DNA from: a candidate division WOR-1 bacterium RIFCSPLOWO2_02_FULL_46_20
GTDB lineage: Bacteria; Margulisbacteria; WOR-1; O2-12-FULL-45-9
Length of the DNA: 33,048 nucleotides
Reading direction: 5' to 3'
Assembly: GCA_001771365.1 (NCBI GenBank)
Contig: METP01000006.1
Span: forward strand, 1-33,048
Shown here: positions 8,777-16,612 of the stretch, one piece after another
Position numbering within the stretch: position 1 is the first letter of the stretch
Layout of the letters: each line of letters begins with the position of its first letter
Position numbers and translations under genes: made by a program
The notes under the pieces: generated by a model
The model's database searches: none
What the model was told of the DNA's origin: nothing
Seen by the model: the letters and a program-made list of their open reading frames with translations, nothing else

Positions 8777-9994
8777 TTAACCTCTGATTTCTTGCAATTT
8801 CTTGGTTAGTAACGGTACATATTCGAACAAATCGCCAACAATACCGTAGGTCGCAACCTTAAAGATCGGAGCGTCCGGGTCTTTATTGATTGCCACAATC
8901 GTGTCTGATGCCTGCATCCCAACAAGATGCTGAATTTTTCCGGAAATCCCGCAGGCGATATAGAGTTTTGGCGCAACGGTTTTACCTGTTTGGCCAACCT
9001 GGTGGTGGGCAGAGATCCAGCCTGCGTCAACGGTGGCCCGAGAAGCGCCAACCGCGCCACCCAAAACCTTAGCCAGATCTTCAATCAGTTTAAAATTCTT
9101 GGCTTCCTGGATGCCGCGGCCGCCGGAAACAATAATTTCTGCTTCGGCCAGATTGATTTTTACGCTCTCATCCTTAATGATCTCAACGAGTTTTACGACC
9201 AAATCTTCCGGGTTAATCGCCGGATTAAATTTGATTAATTTGCCCATACGACCGTCTTTTTTATCAGATCTTCTGAAAACTTTTGGGCGGACGGTTGCCA
9301 TTTGAGGTCGATTGTTGGGAGAGATGATCGTTGCCATAATGTTGCCGCCAAAAGCCGGTCGGGTTTGTCGTAATATTTTCTTGTCCGGGTCGATTGATAG
9401 GTCGGTGCAGTCGGCTGTCAGGCCTGCGCCAACGCGAACGGCCAGTCTGGCCGCTAAATCTCGTCCCATGGTCGTGGCGCCCAATAAAAATATTTCGGGT
9501 TTGTATTTTGTTATTACTTCGGCAACAGCTCGAGTATAGGTAAGAGACTTGTACTCTTTTAATTCGTTGTGATGCAGGAGGTAAACTTTGTCAGCGCCGT
9601 AGGAAAAAAGATGCTCAACTTCTTCTTCAATGTCTTCGCCACCGCAGAGTACCGCGGAAAGGTCTGTCTTTAATTCTTGCGCCAGGTTTCTGCCCTCACC
9701 CAAAAGCTCATAGGCGATAGTTTGGACTTTACCTTCTCTTTGTTCAGCAAAAACCCAAACACCCTTGTAGTGACTTAGCTCTTGGCTGGTTTCTTTTTCA
9801 ACTTCAATCTCGATCGCCTTGAATTTACTGCAGGCATCAACACAGGCGTTGCAAAGGGTGCATTTATCCAAATCAATCACGGCCAATTTGTGCGGAGTCC
9901 CCTCGTGTGGTTGCATGTCAATGGCCGCAAATGGGCAGGCTTTGACGCAAAGTGTGCAGCCCGTACATTTATCAGCGTAAACAACAATGCTCAT
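8777..9994 (-). CDS. etfA: Electron transfer flavoprotein alpha subunit with N-terminal 2x[4Fe-4S] ferredoxin domain
   Basis: 405 residues. Residues 1-60 are a bacterial ferredoxin domain with two clusters: Cys10, 13, 16, 20 and Cys45, 48, 51, 55. Residues ~75-270 form the EtfA N-terminal domain. Residues ~285-400 form the FAD-binding domain, with SRATVDAGW (318-326), QVGQTGKTV (332-340) and ACGISGKIQHLVGM (347-360). This ferredoxin-EtfA fusion is known from Etfs of anaerobes that work with acyl-CoA dehydrogenases, such as the caffeyl-CoA reductase complex CarCDE, where Etf bifurcates electrons to ferredoxin. Its ATG overlaps the etfB stop (TAATG), so the two subunits are translationally coupled. 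The acd gene on the far side of the inserted genes is the likely partner. Bifurcation is inferred from the family and not shown. Confidence 0.93.
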   Translation of the reverse strand: MSIVVYADKCTGCTLCVKACPFAAIDMQPHEGTPHKLAVIDLDKCTLCNACVDACSKFKAIEIEVEKETSQELSHYKGVWVFAEQREGKVQTIAYELLGEGRNLAQELKTDLSAVLCGGEDIEEEVEHLFSYGADKVYLLHHNELKEYKSLTYTRAVAEVITKYKPEIFLLGATTMGRDLAARLAVRVGAGLTADCTDLSIDPDKKILRQTRPAFGGNIMATIISPNNRPQMATVRPKVFRRSDKKDGRMGKLIKFNPAINPEDLVVKLVEIIKDESVKINLAEAEIIVSGGRGIQEAKNFKLIEDLAKVLGGAVGASRATVDAGWISAHHQVGQTGKTVAPKLYIACGISGKIQHLVGMQASDTIVAINKDPDAPIFKVATYGIVGDLFEYVPLLTKKLQEIRG

Positions 9995-10776
9995 TAAAGA
10001 ATCTTCCTCTCTTTGATTTTATTGATTAATTTGTCAATAATCTCTGCCGGTTCACCTTCAAATCTTTCCCCGTTGCCTTTTGGCGGGGGGGTGAATATTT
10101 TAACGACCTGGGTGGGAGAGCCTTTTAGCCCGGTATTTTTTTCTTTTGCTCCGATTGCCTGGGCGGACAGGGTTTTAACTTCCGCTTTTTTTGCTCTCAT
10201 CATCCCTTTGAGTGATGGCAGACGCGGCTCATTGATTTGTTTGACTACGGTAATAACCGCAGGCAGTGGACATGTAACAACTTCATTATTTTCTTCGAGC
10301 AATCTTTCAACTCTGGCAATTTTGTTGGAAATTTCAATCTTGATCGCAAAGGTAACTTGGGGAATGCCCAGCCATTCGGCGATTCCGGGTCCGACTTGGG
10401 CGGTGTCGCCGTCAATGGCTTGTTTGCCGCAGAGGATCAGGTCAAAATCTCCGATTTTTTTAATGGCCCTGGATAGGGTGTAAGAAGTTGCCCAGGTGTC
10501 AGAGCCGGCAAAGGCGCGGTCAGAAACCAGGAAGACTTCGTCAGCCCCCATGGCAATACAGATTTTTAAAGCTTCGGCTGCCTGGGGTGGCCCCATAGTG
10601 ATAACGGTGATCTTACCACCGTGTGTTTCTTTTAGCTTTAGCGCGGCTTCTACCGCATTTTCATCGAAGGGATTAACGATCGACGGAACCCCTTCGCGCA
10701 CCAAAGTATTGGTTTCCGGGTTGATCCTAACCTCGGCTGTATCCGGGACCTGTTTTATGCAAACGATTATATTCAT
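9994..10776 (-). CDS. etfB: Electron transfer flavoprotein beta subunit
   Basis: 260 residues. Starts MNIIVCIKQVPDT, the usual EtfB N-terminus, with VNPFDENAVEAALKLKE (34-50) and VITMGP following. The nucleotide-binding segment GKQAIDGDTAQVGPGIAEWLG is near residues 127-147. It forms the heterodimer with the adjacent EtfA and in bifurcating complexes binds the second FAD and NAD(H). No Shine-Dalgarno is visible before the ATG (upstream bases are GTTTTGTTGCTGAT), and a putative extended -10 box lies about 21 nt upstream, so the transcript may start shortly before the gene. The gene is now first in its transcription unit, because two unrelated genes separate it from acd. Confidence 0.93.
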   Translation of the reverse strand: MNIIVCIKQVPDTAEVRINPETNTLVREGVPSIVNPFDENAVEAALKLKETHGGKITVITMGPPQAAEALKICIAMGADEVFLVSDRAFAGSDTWATSYTLSRAIKKIGDFDLILCGKQAIDGDTAQVGPGIAEWLGIPQVTFAIKIEISNKIARVERLLEENNEVVTCPLPAVITVVKQINEPRLPSLKGMMRAKKAEVKTLSAQAIGAKEKNTGLKGSPTQVVKIFTPPPKGNGERFEGEPAEIIDKLINKIKERKIL

Positions 10777-10797
10777 ATCAGCAACAAAACTTTAGTA

Positions 10798-10826
10798 AGT
10801 ATAACATGAAAATATATGTGAGAAAA
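10798..10826 (-). promoter_or_regulatory. Putative promoter for etfB-etfA-fabD...
   Basis: On the minus strand, the extended -10 TGTTATACT (-10 hexamer at 10798-10803) lies 21 nt before the etfB ATG. A poor -35 (TTTTCT, 10821-10826) sits 17 nt further upstream. It is supported mainly by the TGn extension and by the need for a promoter after the divergent insertion. Confidence 0.4.
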
Positions 10827-10862
10827 GATGAAATTACCGCTGGTTGCTGACGAAAATAAGTC

Positions 10863-13211
10863 ATGGGTGCTCCATATTTTAATTACTTTTTTAACTACCA
10901 GAAGATTAGAAGCTTTCGGTACACTTATCACCCGGCGGAAGAAATAAGAGTCCAGCGGGAAATAAGCCGGCTTATGGCGGATCCCTTGCCGTTCGGAGGG
11001 AGGAAAGTCCCGCATATTTCTCAAAATGCTCAAGTGAGAATTATTGAAGAATTGACCTTGTCCCTGCGTCTTCCCAATTCACGCTTGCTTGAAGTCGCTC
11101 ATTTCAGGGGAAGGCTTCCCGGTTGGAAAAATCAACTTTTCGATCTTTATGCCTACTATCATGATTTAAGGCTGGAAAATGAAACAACTGGCAGAACAAT
11201 TGATTTTATGCTCGACTATCTTGGCATGCCAAGACTAGATAATCTGCCGCTATCAGAACAAATTACACTGCTTAAAGCGTACAGCTCCAGGATAGCCTGG
11301 GATACGGCAGGTAAAACAATCAAGAGACACCTGGTTGAACGGTTGGCAGAAGAAGTCGATATTCCCCACCCCCGCATGTTAACTGATGCGCACTTTCGAA
11401 CTATTGTTATCCCGGAGATAGGAACGACGCTTATTGGTCTTCATCAACGTTATCACAATAGAGCTTCCGGATCCGGGAGAACAATTGATAAGTTGCTGGA
11501 CGATATTGGAATTCCCTCTTATGAGAGTCAATCGTGGGAACAACAAGTCAGTTGCTTACGACAATGCAGAAAAATTTGCTGGGAGAGAATCCCGGCTTCT
11601 ACGCAACTAAAATTATTATCACTGCTGGGCGAGAGAATCCCACCTAAAAATGGGGTTTCCATCCCGCACCTCCGTGCGCTTACGAAGGATGCTTTTTGGA
11701 TAACCATTAAAGAAATGGACGGAGGTTTAACCGGGCTGCTTGGCAATTATGCCAGAAAAACCCCCAAAGATTATAAGGGGACTACCATTGACTATATGCT
11801 AGACTCTCTCGGTGTCGCAAAGTTTGAAGAACTCTCCTTTGAGCTGCAATGCCAATGTTTAAAGTATACCCGTAATTTGTTGTGGTCTAGGTTCCCCCGC
11901 ACTGCCATTCTCCGTCTTCTGGAAAGACTAAAAGAACTTGCCGGCCTGCCTCATCTAAGATTTCTTAGGGTGGAGCATTTCAGGACTATTAAAATCCCCG
12001 AAATTAATCAAACCATCGGGGGCCTTTATGTTTACGCTTGCGAAAAAATAGCCCCTCCTGACACCAAAGATAAAGACGTCGTTGATATCCTTTTGGACCA
12101 TTACGGAGTTGAGAAGATTTTCGAAATGTCGTTCAGGTTGCAGCTGCAACTACTTCAACTCCCAAAGCGTCCAAAGTGGAGCCGCATTCCTCCTGCCGTA
12201 ATTGCTTACGAATTAGATACGCTTAGGCGTACTGTTGGCGGTGGGAAATTAAGCTGGAAAGACTTCCAATTCCCTACTGAAGGAAGGCGGTTCGGCCTGT
12301 CGGGGCTTTATCAGCGTTTAAGAACCATTCGGCCCCCACAATCTGCCCATGAAAGGTTTAGCGATTGGGCGTTACGCGAATACAAATTGGCGCTAAGAGA
12401 ACAAATTATAGCGAAACGAAGACTGAACGCCGGCCTTTTAAGCGGGGAAGAAAAAGAGTTTTTACTGCAAAGGGCAAAACTCGGGAACGAAGAAGCCCTC
12501 GACCACTTGATTTTCTTTTATCAACCGCTGATAAAGGGGTGTGTTTGGATGGCTCTCGCCAGGTTCCCATCGCCGCGCCAAACTTTTGAGGAACTGCTTC
12601 AAGAAGGGGTGACATATTTCCCTAGATTGATCCAAAACTACGCCTTTCTTAAAGGAAGCTTTGAAACTTACGCGAGGAAATCTCTAACCCTATATTTACT
12701 TAGGATAATTATTTGTGACACCGGAGTTATCCATGTTCCAGCTCGTCATCTTGAAGAAATGCGCCAGCTCAAAAAAACTACGGGAATATTATGGCGGAGA
12801 CTGAACCGCGCGCCAAGTGAAACAGAGCTCGCCCAAGAGCTTAACATCCCCGTCGCAGAGATTCACGTGATGCGTTTATTTTTAACGGATGAGTTGTCGC
12901 TTCAGCAGCCAATAGGCACGGAGGAAGCTTTCGCTTTCGAAGATGTCATTGCGGACGAGCATGCGCCGCGGCAAGATGAGAGCTGGGATAAAAGCGAGCT
13001 CGAACAAAAATTGCGTCAGGCGATAGAAGGCTCCGGTCTTAATGCAAACGAGAAGCTGGTTATAGAGAAACGTTGGCTGGAAGAAAGGACGCTTGAAGAT
13101 GTGGGAGCAGAATTATTTCGCACGGGGGAAAGAATCCGTCAAATTGAGTCCGCCGCTCTTGAAAAAATACGCAATGGCCCTTACGCGGCCATTCTTAAAG
13201 GGTTGCTTTAG
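10863..13211 (+). CDS. Sigma-70-like factor fused to an N-terminal array of about five repeats
   Basis: 782 residues. Residues ~535-772 resemble primary/alternative sigma-70: region 2 (FEELLQEGVTYF, then GSFETYA), region 3 (HVPARHLEEM, APSETELAQELNIPVAEI, then LSLQQPIGTEEAFAFEDVI), and region 4 (NANEKLVIEKRWL, then RTLEDVGAE and ERIRQIESAALEKIRN). The aromatic WW pair that RpoD carries after TYAT in region 2.3/2.4 is replaced here (TYARKSL), so it is not a housekeeping sigma. Residues ~56-490 hold about five divergent ~95-residue repeats (56-123, 128-218, 222-318, 322-416, 420-490) with W.R.P, LPHLR.LT..HFR, GL...Y and TIDYMLD.LGV motifs. I do not recognise this repeat as a named domain. The first ATG after an in-frame stop is used; no Shine-Dalgarno is visible, and ATG 10974 is an alternative. 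It is transcribed against its neighbours and splits the acd-etf-fab cluster. Confidence 0.8.
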   Translation: MGAPYFNYFFNYQKIRSFRYTYHPAEEIRVQREISRLMADPLPFGGRKVPHISQNAQVRIIEELTLSLRLPNSRLLEVAHFRGRLPGWKNQLFDLYAYYHDLRLENETTGRTIDFMLDYLGMPRLDNLPLSEQITLLKAYSSRIAWDTAGKTIKRHLVERLAEEVDIPHPRMLTDAHFRTIVIPEIGTTLIGLHQRYHNRASGSGRTIDKLLDDIGIPSYESQSWEQQVSCLRQCRKICWERIPASTQLKLLSLLGERIPPKNGVSIPHLRALTKDAFWITIKEMDGGLTGLLGNYARKTPKDYKGTTIDYMLDSLGVAKFEELSFELQCQCLKYTRNLLWSRFPRTAILRLLERLKELAGLPHLRFLRVEHFRTIKIPEINQTIGGLYVYACEKIAPPDTKDKDVVDILLDHYGVEKIFEMSFRLQLQLLQLPKRPKWSRIPPAVIAYELDTLRRTVGGGKLSWKDFQFPTEGRRFGLSGLYQRLRTIRPPQSAHERFSDWALREYKLALREQIIAKRRLNAGLLSGEEKEFLLQRAKLGNEEALDHLIFFYQPLIKGCVWMALARFPSPRQTFEELLQEGVTYFPRLIQNYAFLKGSFETYARKSLTLYLLRIIICDTGVIHVPARHLEEMRQLKKTTGILWRRLNRAPSETELAQELNIPVAEIHVMRLFLTDELSLQQPIGTEEAFAFEDVIADEHAPRQDESWDKSELEQKLRQAIEGSGLNANEKLVIEKRWLEERTLEDVGAELFRTGERIRQIESAALEKIRNGPYAAILKGLL

Positions 13212-13213
13212 CC

Positions 13214-13244
13214 CTACCTCTTACTGACGCTCTCTTTAATCAAA
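13214..13244. repeat. Relic copy of the acd 3' end (direct repeat, copy 1)
   Basis: 31 bp that match 14476-14506 at 28 positions (differences at 13218, 13226 and 13241). Read on the minus strand it encodes LIKESVSKR then TAG, versus LIKESVSKK then TAG at the end of acd. The copy contains the TGA stop of the ATPase gene on the same strand in another frame. The two copies bracket the ATPase gene exactly. Confidence 0.85.
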
Positions 13245-14382
13245 TTATTTTCCCGGCCCAGAGCTTTTCCAAGAATTCCTGCCACGGAAGAATGTGAATT
13301 CCCGAGGCCAACCGGGGTCTGGGATCAAGAGAAACGACAATGTTATGCCTTGTTTTATATTCCTCGCTAAAGGCTTTGAGCCCTCCGAGATGTTGCGCGC
13401 CAACATTTTTTGAGGACTTGGCTTCCAGCGCCACCTCATGTTCCCCGAGGATAAAATCGACTTCGAGCTGAGAGGTTGTATGCCAGTAATAAATGGGGAA
13501 ATTCTTGCCGGAGTAATGGCTGTAAGCAAAAATCTCCTGGTAGATATAATGTTCAAAAGCCTTACCGAAAGATTCCCCCCCGGCCTGGATTTCGCCGCGC
13601 TTTAACAGGAAATTTACCAGTCCCAGGTCGAAATAATAAAATTTTGGCGCGTGCAGGACGCGGCGCTTTGGGCGTTTCCGGTAAGAAGGGACATAGCGGC
13701 CAACCAGGGTGTCAACAAGGATTTGAAAGTATTCTTTAACAGTTGGAGAACTAACGCCGCATTCTCGGGCAATGTTGGAATAATTCACGATTTCACCGTT
13801 GCTAAAAGCCGCAGCCTGCAAAAAATCGCCAAAAGCGGGAATGCTCCTGCCGGCCGCTTCGGCGGCAATTTCTTCTTTAAGATATTCGCCAACATAGGCC
13901 TGAAGCAAAGGATACGAATTTTTAGCCAAATAGTGGCGGGGAAGGAGCCCATGATTTAAGGCGCGAACCAAGTCAAAATCAGGAATTTCCTGGGCTACCA
14001 GAGGGAGCAATTCGTAGCGCAGGGCGCGCCCGCCGAGAAGGTTCCCTTTTTTGCGTTTTAACTTACGCGGGCTTGAACCGCACATGATGAATTGGAACCC
14101 ATGATTAACCGTGAGCCAATGAATTTCATTTAAAAGCTTCGGTATCAATTGGATTTCATCGATGACTACCGGAGTTTTTAAGGAGGGGCGGAGGAGCAGA
14201 TCCTCGCGCAGCAGCTGGGGCTGGCGGCTAAGCCGCTCAAAGACTTCGGAGAGCAAGAGGTCATAATAAGGCGCGTGAGAAAAAAGCTCTTTTAAGAGGG
14301 TGCTTTTCCCTGTTTGCCGCGCCCCCCAGAAAAAACAGCTTTCTTTGCCCAGATGGATAAATTTTTGCAGGCGAGAGAACAT
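13240..14382 (-). CDS. AAA_14 / DUF4143 family ATPase
   Basis: 380 residues. AAA+ P-loop ATPase of the type usually annotated 'ATP-binding protein, AAA_14 and DUF4143 domains'. Walker A GARQTGKST is at 20-28, Walker B VVIDEIQ at 72-78, and a sensor-like FIMCGSSPRKLK stretch at 99-110. A winged-helix-like segment (EIVNYSNIARECGVSSPTVK) lies near 197-216. The C-terminal DUF4143 part has a PD-(D/E)XK-like pattern, EVD 307-309 and EAK 320-322. The cellular role of the family is not established; members are frequent, mobile and often present in many copies in anaerobes. It has its own good promoter and lies between imperfect direct repeats of the acd 3' end, so it is best read as an acquired cassette inside the fatty-acid locus. 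Convergent with the sigma-like gene. Confidence 0.9.
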   Translation of the reverse strand: MFSRLQKFIHLGKESCFFWGARQTGKSTLLKELFSHAPYYDLLLSEVFERLSRQPQLLREDLLLRPSLKTPVVIDEIQLIPKLLNEIHWLTVNHGFQFIMCGSSPRKLKRKKGNLLGGRALRYELLPLVAQEIPDFDLVRALNHGLLPRHYLAKNSYPLLQAYVGEYLKEEIAAEAAGRSIPAFGDFLQAAAFSNGEIVNYSNIARECGVSSPTVKEYFQILVDTLVGRYVPSYRKRPKRRVLHAPKFYYFDLGLVNFLLKRGEIQAGGESFGKAFEHYIYQEIFAYSHYSGKNFPIYYWHTTSQLEVDFILGEHEVALEAKSSKNVGAQHLGGLKAFSEEYKTRHNIVVSLDPRPRLASGIHILPWQEFLEKLWAGKII

Positions 14383-14418
14383 GATAGCTTAATTAGCCCC
14401 CTTAATAATGCATGATAT

Positions 14419-14447
14419 ATTAAAGCATGGCTTTAAATAATTGTCAA
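14419..14447 (-). promoter_or_regulatory. Promoter of the AAA_14/DUF4143 ATPase gene
   Basis: On the minus strand, TTGACA (14442-14447), a 17-bp spacer, then TTTAAT (14419-14424). The -35 is consensus and the -10 matches five of six. The -10 lies 36 nt before the ATPase ATG. Confidence 0.65.
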
Positions 14448-14475
14448 GCAAAAAAGCCTTCGAAAAATAGACTTG

Positions 14476-14506
14476 CTACTTCTTACTCACGCTCTCTTTA
14501 ATTAAA
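14476..14506. repeat. acd 3' end (direct repeat, copy 2)
   Basis: The functional end of acd, coding LIKESVSKK and the TAG stop. It matches the relic at 13214-13244 at 28 of 31 positions, in the same orientation. See that entry for the interpretation. Confidence 0.85.
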
Positions 14507-15636
14507 GCGAGCCCGATCTGGTTCCGCTGGATCTGGTTGGTGCCTTCGTAAATTTGGGTAATCTTAGCGTCGCGAGCCATTTTTTCAACCGGATATTCTT
14601 TCATGTAACCATAACCACCCAAGACTTGGATGGCGTCAATCGTGACTTTCATAGCGGTGTCAGAAGCAAAAAGCTTTGATTGAGAGGCGGGCAGAGTAAA
14701 AGTTTTGGCTCCCGCATCAATCATCCTGGCGGTAGCATAAACCAGCGCACGAGCCGCTTCAATTTGCGTGGACATATCGGCCAATATGTGCTGAATGGCC
14801 TGCAGAGCAATGATTGGTTTGCCAAATTGAATTCTTTGTTTGGCATATTTAATTGCTTCATCAAGAGCTCCCTGGGCAATGCCAACTGCTTGAGCGCCGA
14901 TGCCCGGACGGGTCAGGTCAAGAGTTTTCATGGCGACAATAAAACCCATGCCTTCTTTGCCTAATAGCTGATTTTTGTGGATTTTACAATCTTGGAAAAC
15001 TAATTCACGTGTTGCTGAGCAGCGGATCCCCATCTTGTTCTCTTTTTTGCCAAAGGTAAAGCCGGGGGTGCCTTTTTCAACAATAAAAGCAGAGGCGCCG
15101 CGCGGCCCTTTCTTTTTGTCTGTCATGGCAATTAATGTGTAGACGTCGGCTTCGCCGCCGTTGGTAATCCATTGTTTGGTTCCGTTAATAATATAGTGAT
15201 CACCATCTTTTTTGGCAGTTGTTTCAAGTCCGGCCGCGTCAGAACCGGCATTAGCTTCGGTCAAGCCAAAAGCAGCCAGTTTTTTGCCTGAGGCGATCTC
15301 CGGCATATACTTTTTCTTTTGTTCATCGGTGCCAAATAGCAGGATAGGGGTGGAGCCGAGCGCGGAAGCGGCAAAGGTTACACCCACACCGCCACAAATT
15401 CGGCTGATCTCTTCAGTGGCTAAACAAAAATTAAAAACAGACTGGCCCATACCGCCTAATTCTTCGGGAATATAAAGCCCGCAAAGATCCGCGTCAGAAA
15501 AAGCCTTCATCGCCTCCCAGGGAAATTCTCCTTTTTCATCCCACTCCGCCCTTTTGGGTAAAACTTTTTCAATTGCCACCGTTCTCGCTAAATCCCGGAT
15601 CATCTGTTGTTCCTCTGTTAAACCATAATCAAGCAT
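14476..15636 (-). CDS. Acyl-CoA dehydrogenase (short-chain type)
   Basis: 386 residues, FAD-dependent acyl-CoA dehydrogenase. The N-terminal helical domain starts MLDYGLTEEQQMIRD. FGLTEANAGSDAAGLET (~132-148) and ITNGGEADVY form the flavin/substrate strand region, and QVLGGYGYMKEYPVE is the late C-terminal motif. The catalytic base is Glu364 in YEGTNQIQRNQIG, the position used by short-chain/butyryl-CoA dehydrogenases. With etfB and ferredoxin-EtfA once directly downstream (now separated by two inserted genes), it resembles a Bcd-EtfAB or CarCDE-type module able to reduce enoyl-CoA with NADH while producing reduced ferredoxin. Direction in vivo cannot be told from sequence. It starts 3 nt after fabH. 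Its last codons are duplicated beyond the ATPase gene. Confidence 0.93.
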   Translation of the reverse strand: MLDYGLTEEQQMIRDLARTVAIEKVLPKRAEWDEKGEFPWEAMKAFSDADLCGLYIPEELGGMGQSVFNFCLATEEISRICGGVGVTFAASALGSTPILLFGTDEQKKKYMPEIASGKKLAAFGLTEANAGSDAAGLETTAKKDGDHYIINGTKQWITNGGEADVYTLIAMTDKKKGPRGASAFIVEKGTPGFTFGKKENKMGIRCSATRELVFQDCKIHKNQLLGKEGMGFIVAMKTLDLTRPGIGAQAVGIAQGALDEAIKYAKQRIQFGKPIIALQAIQHILADMSTQIEAARALVYATARMIDAGAKTFTLPASQSKLFASDTAMKVTIDAIQVLGGYGYMKEYPVEKMARDAKITQIYEGTNQIQRNQIGLALIKESVSKK

Positions 15637-15639
15637 TTT

Positions 15640-16608
15640 TTAGCCCCCCCATTTGATAACATTTGCCCCGCAGGTTAGGCCTGCGCCAAATCCAGACAGG
15701 ACAATAATATCACCTTTTTTAATTTTACCGTCAGCTAAAGCTTCATCTAAAGCCAGGGGGATAGAAGCGGCCGAGGTATTGCCGTACTTGTGTAGATTAA
15801 CATAAACTTTTTCTTTGGATAATCCCATTTTCTTTATTGTATAATTAACGATTCTGATGTTGGCTTGGTGAGGGATGAAGAGGTCAACATCCTCGATTTT
15901 CAGGTTTGCTAATTTAAGAGACCCAACAATTGATTCTTCCAAGGCTCTGACGGCGAATTTAAAAACTTCTTTGCCGTCCATTCTGATAAAACGGCCGTGT
16001 TTTTGTTCCGGGTCGCGTGAACCGCCGCCCGGCATGATCAAATGATAGCCAAGAGAGCCCTCGGCTTTTAGCCAGCTGGCCAGGATCCCAGCCTCATTCT
16101 CGGAAGCTGTCAGCACTACGGCGCCTGCTCCGTCACCAAAAAGTACGCAAGTGCCGCGATCTGTCCAATCCAAATATTTTGTCAAAGTATCGGCTCCAAC
16201 TACCAGAACATTCTTATATGTTTTGTTTTCGATAAATGAAGAACCTATGGTTAAGGCAAAATTAAATCCTGAACAAGCGGCTGAAACATCAAAAGCCGCG
16301 GCTTTGGTGGCACCCAGTTTGTATTGCAAAATGCAGCTAACTGAAGGAAAGAGAGTGTCTGGAGAGGTCGTTCCGACAACGATGAGATCGAGGTTCTCTG
16401 CCGGAAATTTAGCGGCGGCTAGAGCTTTTTTACAGGCCCCAAGGGCCAAATCGGAAGTTGACGTGTCTTCGTCCGAGATTCTTCTTTCGCAGATGCCGGT
16501 TCGTGTCTTGATCCATTCGTCCGAGGTGTCCACCGACTTAGCCAGATCATTATTTGTGACGACTCTTGAAGGAACGCAAGAACCAACTCCGATAATTTTT
16601 GCTTTCAT
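15640..16608 (-). CDS. fabH: 3-oxoacyl-ACP synthase III (FabH)
   Basis: 322 residues with the ATG at 16608, giving the family start MKAKIIGVGSCVPSRVVTN; the open frame continues to 16761 but the extra residues overlap plsX and are not FabH-like. FabH starts fatty-acid synthesis by condensing an acyl-CoA primer with malonyl-ACP. Triad: Cys112 (SAACSGF), His247 (PHQAN) and Asn277 (YGNTSAAS). GGAG at the end of plsX serves as ribosome-binding site, and the gap after the plsX stop is 4 nt. The TSDEWIKTRTGI motif typical of FabH is at 28-39. It is followed almost directly by acd, so primer formation and acyl-CoA redox chemistry are encoded together. Confidence 0.96.
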   Translation of the reverse strand: MKAKIIGVGSCVPSRVVTNNDLAKSVDTSDEWIKTRTGICERRISDEDTSTSDLALGACKKALAAAKFPAENLDLIVVGTTSPDTLFPSVSCILQYKLGATKAAAFDVSAACSGFNFALTIGSSFIENKTYKNVLVVGADTLTKYLDWTDRGTCVLFGDGAGAVVLTASENEAGILASWLKAEGSLGYHLIMPGGGSRDPEQKHGRFIRMDGKEVFKFAVRALEESIVGSLKLANLKIEDVDLFIPHQANIRIVNYTIKKMGLSKEKVYVNLHKYGNTSAASIPLALDEALADGKIKKGDIIVLSGFGAGLTCGANVIKWGG

Positions 16609-16612
16609 TTTT

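Noticed and set aside
10778-10850. 8-bp inverted repeat TCAGCAAC (10778-10785) / GTTGCTGA (10843-10850) flanking the etfB promoter region
   Set aside because: Too short and too widely spaced to claim as an operator or as insertion ends; could be chance.
10773-11033. 86-codon minus-strand frame upstream of etfB
   Set aside because: Overlaps the sigma-like gene start and the etfB promoter, with no protein-like features.
13196-13216. Possible terminator after the sigma-like gene (AGGG...CCCT)
   Set aside because: Only a 4-5 bp stem and no following T-run; no convincing intrinsic terminator was found at any of the convergent gene ends.
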